Origin: Eutypella sp. D-1
Lineage: Eukaryota > Ascomycota > Sordariomycetes > Xylariales > Diatrypaceae
Assembly (NCBI GenBank): GCA_023313575.1
Contig: JAJTTP010000024.1
Span: 124,001-188,000, forward strand
Direction of reading: 5' to 3'
Length of the DNA: 64,000 bases
A model generated the notes under the pieces. That model did no database searches. It was not told where the DNA came from and saw only the letters and a list, made by a program, of their open reading frames with translations. Both the position numbers and the translations under genes were made by a program. Positions within the stretch are counted from its first letter, which is position 1, and the number at the start of each line of letters is the position of its first letter. Below are positions 1 through 11,167 of this stretch, in pieces.

Positions 1-3000
1 GGCTGCGACTTTGAGCACCAGAGGACAGCGCCTCAACTTTGAAGCCATCAACTTCCCTCGCTCACGGGACAAGACCATGGGCCTATTGACTGACCTACCG
101 CGATACCCATGGCAACATACAACCAGATACTGGCACCAGAGCCGTATTGGCGATAATCATAGAGACGTTCGCCAATCTCCTCGAAATGATATCCTTGGTG
201 CGCTCGCAGATGACTCAAACGACTTAGAGCCGAGATGGCGGAATATCATTCGTCTCGAGGATATACCGTGGCTACGTGATCATCAGATCCAGTCTAACAT
301 TGTTTTCCCGATGGCCGGTTACGTGACCATGGCTATCGAAGCTGCCTCTCAGAGAGCTGCATCCCGAAACATAAAGGTCGAGAGGTACGAATTCCGTGAG
401 ATATCCGCCAATAGAGCTCTGCTCATTGAGGAATCTACGGAGGTTGAGACCATGATCACACTGAGGCCGTATAACGAAGGAACTAAGAAATCTACTGATA
501 CCTGGGATGAGTTCCGAATACTTGCCTGGTCGGCAAACAAGGGCTGGGTGGAGCATTGCAGGGGTCTGGTTGGGGTCCAGAAAGAGAAAAGCATCAATGT
601 CGTCGATGGCGAACGGCAAATCGAGACAAATAAAAAAGCACTCAGGGCACAGATCTCGATGATGGAGGAGAGCTGTACCGAAGTTGTTGACATCTCCAAG
701 CTCGCCAGTAACCTGAAAGGCTTGGGAGTTTACTATGGCCCAGCATTCCAGAGATTCGTTGAGTGCAGGACCGTTGATCAGTACGCTGTGGCGGAGGTAG
801 AGCTGGCCGATACCACAGTCACAATGCCCCACATGTTCGAACCAGGACTTCTAGTGCACCCTGCGCATCTCGACCTCGTCATCCAGATCCTGTGGCCGCT
901 TTTAGGGGCAGGAAAGACCGGATGGGACAAGATCTACATGCCGTCGGGTTTCAAGAGACTCAGCATCGCTTCCAATGTTGTGAAAACTCCAGGGAGTCGT
1001 CTTCGTGTCTATGGATCTTCGCCAAAGATCTCTCCTGTCGCGGTAAAGCCCGTTGATCTAGATGTTTTTGCTACTCAGGAATCAGACCCCGACGATCCCT
1101 GTGTGATCCTGGAAGGATACACTGTCACGCCCGTTCATCATGATACCAGTAACTTCAACACCACTACAAGGGATCTATGCTTCAAGCTGGACTGGGAGGC
1201 CATACGTGCCAATGGCGAAGTGCCCTCAAGAATTGAAGTGGAATCCGACGTCGTTATCATCAGTGACGGTTTGTCGGAAACCTTCCCTCTATTAAAATTG
1301 CGAAGTGCTCTCGAGGCCCTAACGGGTAAAACGCCTATTACCCAAGCCATACAAGAGGTGAAGCCTGAGGGGAAGATCTATGTTATACTAGATCTGCTAG
1401 AAAAGTCCTTGCTCGACAGCATAAGCCCCACTGGTTTTACACACGTTCAAGAACTCATCCTGGCCGCTAAGGGTATCTTGTGGGTCGTGCAGGGCGCCTA
1501 CGGGGAGGCTGACTTCCCCAGCGGAAATATGGCAATTGGGCTTGCTCGAACTGTCCGAGAGGAGACACAGCTCAAGTTTGCCACCATTGACCTAGATCGG
1601 CAAAGGGATGAGCAGTCCGCGAGCGCTAGCGATGTCGTCAGGGACGCTTTCATTTCGGTCTTCAGCCCGTCGCTGTCAGTTGACGAGCTTGAAATGGAGT
1701 ACATGGAAAGGAACGGGATTGTCCATGTTCCCAGAATCGTAAAGGACGATGACATGAATAAGTTCGTTCACCAGCAAGTCCGGGAATTTGAACCCGAGCT
1801 GCAGCCGTTTTCCCAGCAAGGGAGGCCACTGAAGATGACCATTGGTAGCCATGGTCTACTTGACACCCTCCACTTCATAGATGACTACACGCTCTCAGCC
1901 CCACTTGTGGACAATTACGTCGAGATCAAGGTGAAGGCGGTCGGGCTGAATTTCAAAGATGTGATGATTGCCATGGGTCACCTTGCCAACGAGCACATAG
2001 GAATCGAATGCAGCGGAATCATCACTCAAGTCGGAAGTTCTGTCACCGACCTTAAGGTTGGAGACAGGGTCTGTGCCATAGCTGAAGGCACGTTTGCAAG
2101 CTATGTCCGTTGCAGGGCCACGAGTGTAGCTCGAATTGATGACGGGCTGTCCTTTGAGGCTGCGTCGACCATCCCCGTTATCTGGAGTACCGCATACTAC
2201 TCTCTGCTGCATGTAGCCCGTCTGGAAAAGGGAGAGTCGGTGTTGATTCATGCTGCCGCGGGTGGGGTAGGTCAGGCTGCCATCATACTCGCTCAAATGA
2301 TTGGGGCCGACATTTTTGTCACTGTCGGAAGCACCGAGAAAAAGCAGTACCTAATGTCAGCATACAACATCCCTGAGGAGAGGATATTCTATAGCCGCGA
2401 CACGTCGTTTGCGGGCCAGATACAGGCAGCAACAAACGGTCGAGGGGTTGATGTGGTTCTCAACTCACTCGCGGGCGACGCGTTGTTAGTCACATGGCAA
2501 TGCCTCGCACACTTTGGCCGCTTCGTCGAGATTGGTAAGCGCGACATCGTGACCAACACGCGCTTGGAGATGGCCACTTTCGCCAAGAACGTCACCTTTA
2601 GCTCCGTGGACCTCGTCATCGTCATGACGGAGCGGCCACCGCTCATGAAAAGACTACTTACCGAGGTCTTCGATCTGCATCAAAAGGGCATTGTCAGGCC
2701 AATTACGCCATTGACGGTTTATACAGTATCGGATGTAGAGTCTGGTTTCCGCGCTCTGCAGAGTGGAAAGAATATGGGCAAGATTGCCATCACGTTCGGT
2801 GAAGAGGACATGGTTAAGGTGAGCTAACCCACCCCTCCTCTAATGATGGCTTTTTCTTATAAACGTTGCGCGCTTCCGTTGTACTAACCGAAAGCCTCCT
2901 AGGCCGTGCCTGCTAGTATATCGAGTACTCTACTACGGGCCGATGCGTCTTACCTCATCATCGGAGGCACCGGTGGTCTCGGTAGAAGTATTACTCAATG

Positions 3001-4122
3001 GATGGCCCGTAAGGGTGCCAGGCACATCATTCTGGCATCGCGCTCATCACGAATCTCTGAAAGTGTTCAGGCTCTGATCCAAGACCTTGCCAATGAAGGG
3101 ACTGAAGTCATAGTTCGGCAATGTGATGTAGCGAAGAAAGAGGACGTCGAAAGAGTCGTGGCTGAAGCTTCCGACTCACTTCCGATCAGGGGTGTCATTC
3201 ACAGTGCTATGGTTCTCCATGTCAGTCGCAGCGGTATTAACTCTATCAAGGACACGTGGCTAACATTAAGACACAGGATATCCTATTTGAGAAAATGAGC
3301 TTTGACGACTATAACAACGTTATCCAACCCAAGGTGGCTGGCGCATGGAACCTACACAATGCCCTGTCGGCGCAAACGGTCGACTTCTTTATCATGCTCT
3401 CCTCGGCTGCTGGCATTATCGGAAACAAGGGACAGGCTGCTTACTCGGCAGCGAACACATTCATGGATGCATTTGCGCAGTACAGAGTCCGCCAAGGCCT
3501 TCCAGCAACGTCAATCGACTTGGCGGCTGTGAGCGATGTAGGATATCTAGCAGAAAATGCGGAGAGAAAGGACCTGGTGATGGGTTCGATGGGAAGCGAA
3601 GGAGTCAACGAAGCCGAGCTCCATGCCCTTATTGCAGCATCCATCAGCGGCAGGATGTCACAATCTTGCGCAAACCACTGCATCACGGGTCTGGACGTAA
3701 CGCCCGGATCACAAGCGCCATCTTGGATACACGATTCGAAGTTCGCTCCCATCCGCCCGAAACTGGATGACAGCGCGAAGCCCGCGACTATAGTATCCCT
3801 ACGACAGTCGCTCAGGCAAGCGAGTAGCGTCGAGGAGGCGGAGGCGTTGGTGTACACAGGCCTCGTGGACAAGGTATCCGCTATCCTCATGATTCCCAAG
3901 GACGACATCGACGGGCGGCAGCCGATCGCCGCTTACGGCCTAGACTCCCTTGTCGCCGTCGAAATACGCAATTGGGTCACGAAACAGACCGAAGCCAATC
4001 TTCAAGTTCTCGAGCTACTATCTAGCGGATCACTTATCGCCCTATCACAAGTGATCGTCAAGAAGTCAGCTTTGCTGGACTCGAAGGTGGTTGGTGAGGG
4101 TGCCGAAAGAGGACAAGCGTGA
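1..4122 (+). CDS. Highly reducing polyketide synthase, C-terminal part (DH-psiKR-ER-KR-ACP)
   Basis: Iterative type I PKS that builds and reduces a polyketide chain on its own ACP. The frame is open to the left edge, so KS and most of AT are missing. Exons are about 1-2818, 2903-3220 and 3277-4122; introns of 84 and 56 nt have good consensus. Domain order in the visible ~1,326 residues: end of AT, DH (about 80-380) with His in WLRDHQIQ and Asp in HLDLVIQ, a structural KR-like linker, ER (about 600-925) with NADPH motif HAAAGGVGQ, KR (about 945-1190) with GGTGGLG and the SSAAG/AAYSAAN catalytic Ser and Tyr, and ACP with the phosphopantetheine Ser in GLDSLVAVE. No C-methyltransferase sits between DH and ER, and nothing follows the ACP, so release must be by a separate enzyme. 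The DH box HxxxGxxxxP has Ser in place of Gly. Core enzyme of the cluster to the right. Confidence 0.97.
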
Positions 4123-4365
4123 TTCAAGATAATAGATATGAGCAATAGACAGTGAAAAATCTCATTTCAGCAACTACTACCTAGAAATATCCCATCTCTT
4201 CGCAGGTTCAGTTTTAGATCTCCAAGCAGGATTCTCCATCTGATAACATATCGGCAAGACTTCCGCTGCTTTTTAGTCACATGATCGCATTTGAATTCTT
4301 CGATCTACATCCCGTAATGTGACGTTAAACCGGAATCTTGACAGTGGTACGCTGAGTGGGCTACT

Positions 4366-5688
4366 CTAGGATGTGTACTGTAGCCACTCCTCATCATTCT
4401 TAAATGCCTCGTACAGTTTTTCCTCGACAGTAACCGTGACCTCCCAGCTGCCATCCTTCAGAATAGGCATGATGATACTCATTCCCTCTCCCGTAACACC
4501 TGCCGAAAGCCTCATCCTCTCGAACTTACCCAAGGCAGGGTCCCAGTCTATGGTGTTATGCGCGAAGCTCTTGTAGGAGGTGGAGCCGAAGGCCGTGCTC
4601 CGATCTTGAAGCTTCAGGTTGATCTTCAGCTGGCCCGGAGCCTCGAGCGACTTGGCGACTGCGATGAAGTTCTCAACATAACCCGCGTCTACTTCCCTAA
4701 CGCCACTCCGTATAGCCGCCGCTGCTTGACTAAGGCCGTTTGGGGCTAGCAGCTCCTTCACGGATAGCTCGACCTTATTCATAAGTACAGCATTTCCAAG
4801 GTATTGGGCGGGTAATGGGGGACTGGTAAGCCGTCTACAGTCGACAGGGAATGCGAACCTCGCAGTGTTCTGGTTCGAGATGAGCCCAGCCTTGAAGCGG
4901 CCTCTAGCATGGGCCCTCCAGCAAAGCGCATTCACCGCATCGTGGGTAGTGATCCAGCCCTCAACAGGAGATGCGGCTTGCTTCAACGACGCCAGTGCTT
5001 GCACTGGTAATTTGAAACTGGCCGTGATTACTCGCGATGACAGTGGGCCGAGGTTAGGAGTGCCGTGCACAATGCTGTAGCTGGCCAGTCTTGTAGTATC
5101 CGGTGCCATAGTGGAGTCCGGAAATACTGAACGATCGAGAATGAAGTCCTCAGATGGCGTACCGCCGGTTTCGACGCGACAGTTCCGGGCTAGTGCCTCT
5201 ATCACCTTGGTTATCCCGTACCCATCCATAGTTGTATGGTTGATGGACACTACGAGCAGGAGCCCGCCACGGATGAAATTCGCCTGGATGCGACATGCAT
5301 GCCATTCAGACTGTGGATCCGTCAAGGCCGGGACAGACGAGAGTTTATCTGCGGGGAGCATGGACTCGGAAAAGTTCGCGGCCTCGAGTTCAGCGAAGCT
5401 AATGTCTACGGCTTTGATGCGAAGCCGTGCTTGGCCGTTCTTCACGGTCCAGCCTGCCGGACTGTAGCCCATCTGACCAGCCAGGATGGGGATTTCGTCC
5501 ACCGTCCTCTGCAGGCCCATTCTCAATGCACGCGAGGCCTGCTCTTGGCCAGCATCATCTCGGGAGAATATCAATACTCTCCTAGAGTATACTGGGGGTG
5601 TTACTTGGTCGACAGGTGAGAAGGTAATATCAAAGGGAGGCCCGGATATTAGATAATCAATGTGTTCTCCCATAGTGGATATCGTCAT
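4366..5688 (-). CDS. BAHD-family acyltransferase (trichothecene 3-O-acetyltransferase-like)
   Basis: Single-exon, 440-residue protein of the fungal BAHD/transferase family, which moves an acyl group from acyl-CoA to a hydroxyl or amine of a natural product. The catalytic HxxxD box is visible as HTTMDGYG near residue 149. The C-terminal structural DFGWG box is only loosely represented (around TIDWDPALGKFERMR). Length is normal for the family and no signal peptide is seen, so it is probably cytosolic. It converges on the PKS with a gap of about 240 bp. A second in-frame ATG five codons in (MGEHIDYL) is also a possible start. The likely role is late-stage O-acylation of the polyketide or its sugar; the substrate cannot be read from the sequence. 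Confidence 0.9.
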   Translation of the reverse strand: MTISTMGEHIDYLISGPPFDITFSPVDQVTPPVYSRRVLIFSRDDAGQEQASRALRMGLQRTVDEIPILAGQMGYSPAGWTVKNGQARLRIKAVDISFAELEAANFSESMLPADKLSSVPALTDPQSEWHACRIQANFIRGGLLLVVSINHTTMDGYGITKVIEALARNCRVETGGTPSEDFILDRSVFPDSTMAPDTTRLASYSIVHGTPNLGPLSSRVITASFKLPVQALASLKQAASPVEGWITTHDAVNALCWRAHARGRFKAGLISNQNTARFAFPVDCRRLTSPPLPAQYLGNAVLMNKVELSVKELLAPNGLSQAAAAIRSGVREVDAGYVENFIAVAKSLEAPGQLKINLKLQDRSTAFGSTSYKSFAHNTIDWDPALGKFERMRLSAGVTGEGMSIIMPILKDGSWEVTVTVEEKLYEAFKNDEEWLQYTS

Positions 5689-6733
5689 ACATCAGATAAT
5701 CCACGCTATGTTAGGATGTCTACTACTGATAGACTCAATGAAAGGGGCTGAATGGATCGAACGATGCTTCTCAAGACCCTTTGACTCTGGGAGGTCTACG
5801 TGCCATCAGTCTCACAACTCTATTCGATGGGAACATACATACATACATCATACTGTATAGTATACTTCTGCATCAAATCCTGTCAGGACATCACCAGCAT
5901 AGGCTACACCGCCCGGGGGATTACACGAGTTGTACCACGTAGCATTATGGCAAAGATGCCTGAAGGGGTTCCAGACAGCGTGACTAAACTGTCAGCATCA
6001 CCGGTTTCGGCTGCTTAGGGCTTGCAGGTTGGTGCGGACAATGATAAGCACTTGGTTTGATCTAAAAGAAAGCAATCTGGTAGTGAGGGGATCACCTACA
6101 GCACAGTCGAATGTGCCTAGATTGCTATAACCCCACTAAGTTAGCAAGAACAGGGATACACCTTTACAACTTGCCCCCCGGTACCTCTATCTTCGTTGTA
6201 ACGTCGCCTCACCTATAGGGGAATTGCCCTTTAGAGAAGGTGGGATTACAAGACGCCCTAGTCCAGGCGCCTAGTTTACGGGGGGCCGCGGCACAATCCG
6301 TATTACAGCACCCCTGGCAAAGCCACGGATCCCATTTTCAACACCAAATTTATGGATATATCATATCGTACGGCATATATGTACTATTTCACTTTTATAC
6401 TATTCACAATAGATCTAGCGTGATTAAATGATCGTAAAGTTATGAGGGATTTCGATGCTGATGTGGACGTTGCAGGTTACTTCACCAGACTTAACAACGC
6501 CCAGCAAAGCTTATCAAAGCTCAACGAATTCATGTTGTCATAGGCAAACTATGGCTTGGCGAAAGCAAGGATAATGAGCATTGTCAAAGCTGGCTTCATA
6601 GGTGACTCGGTGCAACGTAGTCGGAATGTTTCACGACTTAATAAAAAAGGTTGCCGCCGTGAGAATCGAAACACATTTTGGCAGTTTTCGGGACGAAAGT
6701 CACAGTAGTTCTAGAGAAGAGTAGATAGTCTAC
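5689..6733. other. Intergenic, no gene seen
   Basis: About 1 kb between the divergent start of the acyltransferase and the end of the FSH-type hydrolase. It contains only short unsupported ORFs and an AT-rich stretch around 6340-6440. No recognisable motif beyond a likely promoter for the acyltransferase at its left end. Confidence 0.6.
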
Positions 6734-7607
6734 CTAGCTCCCCTCGTCGATCTCCGCCCAGAAGTTCCGCAATCGTTCTGATAGCTCCTTCACGGTTATT
6801 GAGTCACGGGGAACCATATGCCCCTTTCCATGGTCAAACATCTCGGCAGAGCTGCTGTCACAGACGCTGAATAATGCCATCGAGCCAACTAGATATGGAT
6901 CAGAGGCACCGACTACATGGAACGTCGGGATGTCAATGATCTCACCAACTTCATCCGACAGGAGCAGCGTGTTTTCCCCCTCCGTCGCTAGAGGCGGCCA
7001 TCCATGGAAGAAGACGGCGCATTGAAAGGAACTCCCTTCGAGTCCTTTCGCCTTTCTTCTTTTGAGATCGTCTACAATGATTGTTGCAGCAACGGTCGCT
7101 CCCTCAGAATACCCGATCAGACCGTAGAATGGTCCGTGTTCCTCGATGGTACGGTAGAGGTCATCAAGCATCCTTTGAACGTCCTGCCGTAGGGGTGCGC
7201 TATCGTTGCCGAGGAATTCGCGCATTGCCTCCTCCGGCGTGCCGTCATGCTCGAAGTCTCGCAGCCCATTCAGGATAGACAAGGGCTCGACGCCAGCCTC
7301 ATACTTGAAAAAGCGCAAATGTGGCGGCGTCCCGAACCAGTATGCGATATCCTCGGGAGGGCTTTCCTCGATCGTTCCCTGTGTGAAATGGAACGAGACA
7401 TCTTTACCGGACTCAAGCTCATTTACAATGGGGCCTAGGAGATGTTAGTAGCCATCATGCTAGGCGCCAGAGATAAATTACCCATTTGAACCTTCATCGT
7501 CTACATGAAAGCTTCAGTTAGCTTAATAGTAGCAATCGAAGGAGCTAGCCTGATATGCTTACATTGGTATTGGTGAGCGCCCCGGGGAGACATAGGAACT
7601 TCTTCAT
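6734..7607 (-). CDS. FSH1-family alpha/beta serine hydrolase
   Basis: Serine hydrolase of the fungal FSH1/DUF341 type. In many fungal clusters such enzymes act as trans-acting thioesterases or hydrolases that release polyketides from an HR-PKS. Three exons on the minus strand: 7563-7607 (MKKFLCLPGALTNTN), 7482-7500 and 6734-7434; all splice phases close to give 254 residues. The nucleophile elbow GYSEGA is near residue 132, Asp in GASDPYL near 197 and His in GKGHMVP near 225. The N-terminal KFLCLPG strand and the following FHFTQG are characteristic and fix the start. It lies inside the cluster beside a PKS that has no thioesterase, so chain release is a reasonable inference. It could instead hydrolyse an ester or lactone later. 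Confidence 0.93.
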
Positions 7608-8215
7608 CTCGGCGGTTGATGTGGCTTGTTAGGTACGCAAGGTACACAGTGAGATACAGAAGAGCAAAACCGAACAGTTGTGTCCTAATAAACGAGCCCT
7701 GAGAGTAGGCACAACACTGAACGGTATTCTAGCGAGTCCGTGAAGAAACTGTCCGGAGTCCGCTGCCAGGAATTCCGATGTTTTCCAAACTACTGCCTTC
7801 ACTTGCTGACGCTGACCATATCGCTGATTATATCACTACCCATGCAATGCAGTGCCGACATGCAGCATTCGTATATCGACGCCTATACACCCCCGGTGAA
7901 AGACATCGCTAGAGCTTACTGTGCCATGCCAGTAACGTGCCACCCCCATTTACAGCTATCTTTCGGCCCATGCATTGCCCGTCTGTGGGGTTTCTTAATG
8001 CGCGAATACTTGCTTTAGCTTACCACGACCCCGGAATAAGCCACCTCGCTAACCCCCGGTCATCCTTTTTCATATCCATGGTTTAGACAATGTTGCGGTG
8101 GCCTAATGAACGGATGTACCGAACGGATCTGGAAGATTTGTGCTCGTCTTTAACTTCCATTATGCTTCTCCTATTGCCAGTACACATTGCATAAGCGTGC
8201 AGCGGCGAAATCAGA
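7608..8215. promoter_or_regulatory. Divergent intergenic region (hydrolase / glycosyltransferase)
   Basis: About 600 bp between the start codons of two divergently transcribed cluster genes, so it should hold both promoters. I could not assign a specific operator. A 92-codon ORF at 7740-8018 has no recognisable family and looks fortuitous. Confidence 0.55.
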
Positions 8216-9439
8216 ATGGAAGATTCAATGTCCAATGGACGTCTCCTAAAGGCTGAGCCGGCCTTCACAGAGACGCCGGAGTTGGTGAGGATACCGGCTG
8301 CACGGCTAGATCCACGATCAGACGACGAGATTATCGCGACACTTCTTCAATTCCAACCGGTCACATCAGAACGGAATCTATGGACGTTCTGGGATGCAGG
8401 ATTCGAGGCCATGCGGCCGTACGTGAAGCGGAATATCATAGGATGGGTGCGGCGTCTCGGTCCTAGCTGGACTGTCCGCGTCCTAGATCATGTGGACGGG
8501 TCCCCGCTGAATGTGAACGCTTTTATCGGATCGAATGAACTCCCCGACGCCTTTAACTACGGGGGGTTGACTGGTCCGTACGCTGGGGTACACAGCAGCG
8601 ACTTCATACGCCTGCCACTCATTTATCACCACGGAGGAATCTGGATGGATGCTGGAACAACACTTTTCAGACATGTGGACGATATCTGCTGGAAGGCAAT
8701 TGAGGATCCCACCACGCCATATGAAATTTCCGGGTTTTCTGTTGGTACCGAGCCGGGAAATGATGTGATATTGAATGGGTTCATTGCGGCGAAGAAGGGA
8801 AACGGCTTTATCAGGCGCTGGCATGATGTCTTCCTCGAGATCTGGAAGTCGCGGGACAACTGTATGGGACTTCAGCATCACCCCCTTCTACGACAGGTCA
8901 AGAAGGTTAAGGTGCCCGAGGACATACAGAAGAGATACGAGGTTGACAACTCATTGATGAATGACTATGTGGCCCACGCGCTGTGCTTTAAGCGGATTTG
9001 CATGCTGCAGGATCCGACTGATGGATTTGACGGGCCGGCGTATTGGGAGAAGCACGCGCTCGTGTTGCCGGTTCAGGAGACCTTCCTCGCTCAGATTATG
9101 TGCGGGTTCGACGGCCAGCGACAGTTTGACCTTTTCTCGATGAGAAGAGAGGGCGTCAAGCCCAGCGAAGATGGCGCCTTTGCCGAAAAGATCGTACACG
9201 CCCTCCTTTCAACCGCCTCAACCATGAAGCTTTCGCATGGTCTGAAAAACAACAAGCTCGTGCATCTGGCGAAACTCTGGGACCTCCCAGAAAACGAAGA
9301 TGCAGACATCGCGCCGGGAACTTATGCGGCCTATCTCCGATGGGGTAGCGTCCACCTAGAACAGACGCGAACCCTGGAGCCTCTCCCAGTCAAGTGCAGC
9401 GCTCCAGTCTTGAAGGCCGGTGTACTGGAAGTTATCTAG
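8216..9439 (+). CDS. Capsular-polysaccharide-synthesis-type glycosyltransferase
   Basis: Single-exon, 407-residue protein of the Caps_synth/GT32-like group, predicted to transfer a sugar from a nucleotide donor. The donor and metal site is recognisable as SSDFIRLPLIYHHGG followed by IWMDAGTTL near residues 125-148. The usual DxD is reduced to a single Asp followed by Ala-Gly, as in the capsule-synthesis relatives. No signal peptide or transmembrane segment is evident, so it would act in the cytosol rather than the Golgi, which suits modification of a small molecule. It sits between the FSH hydrolase and the methyltransferase. The sugar and acceptor are unknown. Confidence 0.85.
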   Translation: MEDSMSNGRLLKAEPAFTETPELVRIPAARLDPRSDDEIIATLLQFQPVTSERNLWTFWDAGFEAMRPYVKRNIIGWVRRLGPSWTVRVLDHVDGSPLNVNAFIGSNELPDAFNYGGLTGPYAGVHSSDFIRLPLIYHHGGIWMDAGTTLFRHVDDICWKAIEDPTTPYEISGFSVGTEPGNDVILNGFIAAKKGNGFIRRWHDVFLEIWKSRDNCMGLQHHPLLRQVKKVKVPEDIQKRYEVDNSLMNDYVAHALCFKRICMLQDPTDGFDGPAYWEKHALVLPVQETFLAQIMCGFDGQRQFDLFSMRREGVKPSEDGAFAEKIVHALLSTASTMKLSHGLKNNKLVHLAKLWDLPENEDADIAPGTYAAYLRWGSVHLEQTRTLEPLPVKCSAPVLKAGVLEVI

Positions 9440-9977
9440 GGAGTTACATCAATGCATGCTGTGATAGAAGTCAGCGCGTATGGTGTGAGGCGTAAATAAG
9501 GTTTATCCCTTGCTGTCTTTAAACTCTCCCCTTAAAATGATCTAGACTAGTACCTATGGGCCACCACCCCTTTTCAAAAATGGTAAATTGCGGGCAGGCG
9601 ACTACCAAGTACAAAGTATCATAAATGCCAGCCTTTCATGATTTCTCATAACTTGAATCATTCTCAGAACTACTTCAAAATCAACCGCCGTTAATTACTT
9701 CGCGCTCATAATAGTGTCATACATACATACACGCCTTTCTATGCCGTGGCACTAATATCACGCTACCATCCAGTAAGCAGGCCTGATGTCTTACCGGGAG
9801 TAACCAGGATAAGACTACAGGGGGCTTGGGGGGGTGTGGGGAGTTGCTTCATTCGTCCAGGAGGGTCCAGTGGACGCAAGCGTAGACATATGTCCCCCAC
9901 GTCCACCCGATAGAAACATTCATTTTCCACTGTGGTTCGGTATTTGACCCGTACCTAGAAGGTCTCACTAGGAAGCA
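9440..9977. other. Intergenic, no gene seen
   Basis: Tandem arrangement, so it should hold the glycosyltransferase 3' end and the methyltransferase promoter. There is a short CATA run near 9718-9730 and a G-rich tract near 9820-9842. Nothing else is recognised. Confidence 0.55.
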
Positions 9978-10948
9978 ATGGCACAGTCTCAGTATCTCCT
10001 GAATAGGGACTCAAGGGAATCAGCAAGGTGAATGAACTATCTATATATGATGATTAGAGCTTCTGTAATATTTAAATACTAACTACGAATCGCAGGCTGA
10101 TCTCCCAGCACGACTGGCTGAAGACGCTGTTGGGTTGTATCATTCACCCGTCGATACCAACTAGTGAACCAGCTCTGCGCATCGCCGACGTGGCGACGGG
10201 AACGGCAATATGGCTGCTTGACATGGCCCAGTCACTACCTGCTGACACCCAGTTCTTCGGTTTTGACATTTCCGAAGCGCAGTTCCCGGCTCCTCAAGAT
10301 CGCCCCTCCAATGTGTCTCTTCACCAGCACAATGTCACGCACCCCTTTCCTGAGGAGTACCATGGGACATTTGACATTGTCGCGGTAAGACTCATTACCG
10401 CAGGCATGCGGGGCGACGACTGGACCAAGGCCGTCCAAAACGTGAGTGCGTTGTTGAGTAAGTTGCAGGCACCATGGTTCCATAAAGGCTATAAATGCTA
10501 ACTAGAAGTCAAAGAGCCCGGCGGCTACCTTCAATGGATCGAGCCGGTCCATTCCAGCTTACAGGCGTATAACTCAAAGCCTGGCGCCCCAAATGCGGCG
10601 ACTCGCATGGCAGTCGGGTATTTCCTCGAAGCGTACAAGAAGACGTTGTACCCAGGACCGTTACAGCTCCCTGCCTTGTTCAATGAACAGGGGTTGCAGG
10701 AGATCGCGATGGAGGTCTTTCCATCGGATCACTTCCCCGATTTTGAGAAAGTGCGCAGTCAGGGGAAAGCTTTCCTCTCCGGGGCGTGTACTGCCATGCT
10801 GCCGTTCCTTGTTGGAGACGGGTCGGGCGGTTTGACTGCCGAACACATCAATGATGTCGTGAAGAAATCGGAGGCAGAGCTGGAAGGTGACCTCTACCTC
10901 CGTTCTGAGATGCAGTTTATGGTGAGCAGGAAGGCCGACACTAGTTAG
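9978..10948 (+). CDS. SAM-dependent methyltransferase (LaeA-like / cluster class)
   Basis: Class I methyltransferase of the type common in fungal secondary-metabolite clusters. Three exons, 9978-10027, 10096-10457 and 10506-10948, close in frame to 284 residues; the second donor is GTAAGT inside what looks at first like continuous coding. SAM motif I is IADVATGTAIWLLD at about residues 45-58, followed by an acidic FDIS strand end. The family's PGGYLQWIEP segment is formed across intron 2. The expected third glycine of motif I (GTGTG-like) is Ala. C-terminal residues before the stop (QFMVSRKA) fit the family end, so the gene appears complete. It could methylate the product, or act as a LaeA-like regulatory protein; position favours a tailoring role. 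Confidence 0.88.
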
Positions 10949-11167
10949 CCAGTATTCCGATGTAGTCCTACAATAAACATTGGTTATCCAGAGAGCAATA
11001 AAGCATGACAAGAGATATCTGGCTTATAAGTGGTGCAACGAGCAGAATCATATACTTCGTACAGTAGAAACCTGGCACTGCAAAATAATACGCAGTATAT
11101 GCAAGAGATATATTCTGATACGGATGCGAAAATATCTACATCGTGGTAAAATGCAGCATATTGTCCA

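Noticed and set aside
3302..3908. Alternate-frame ORFs inside the PKS KR domain
   Set aside because: The conserved KR/ACP sequence runs through the main frame after the 56-nt intron. The others are shadows.
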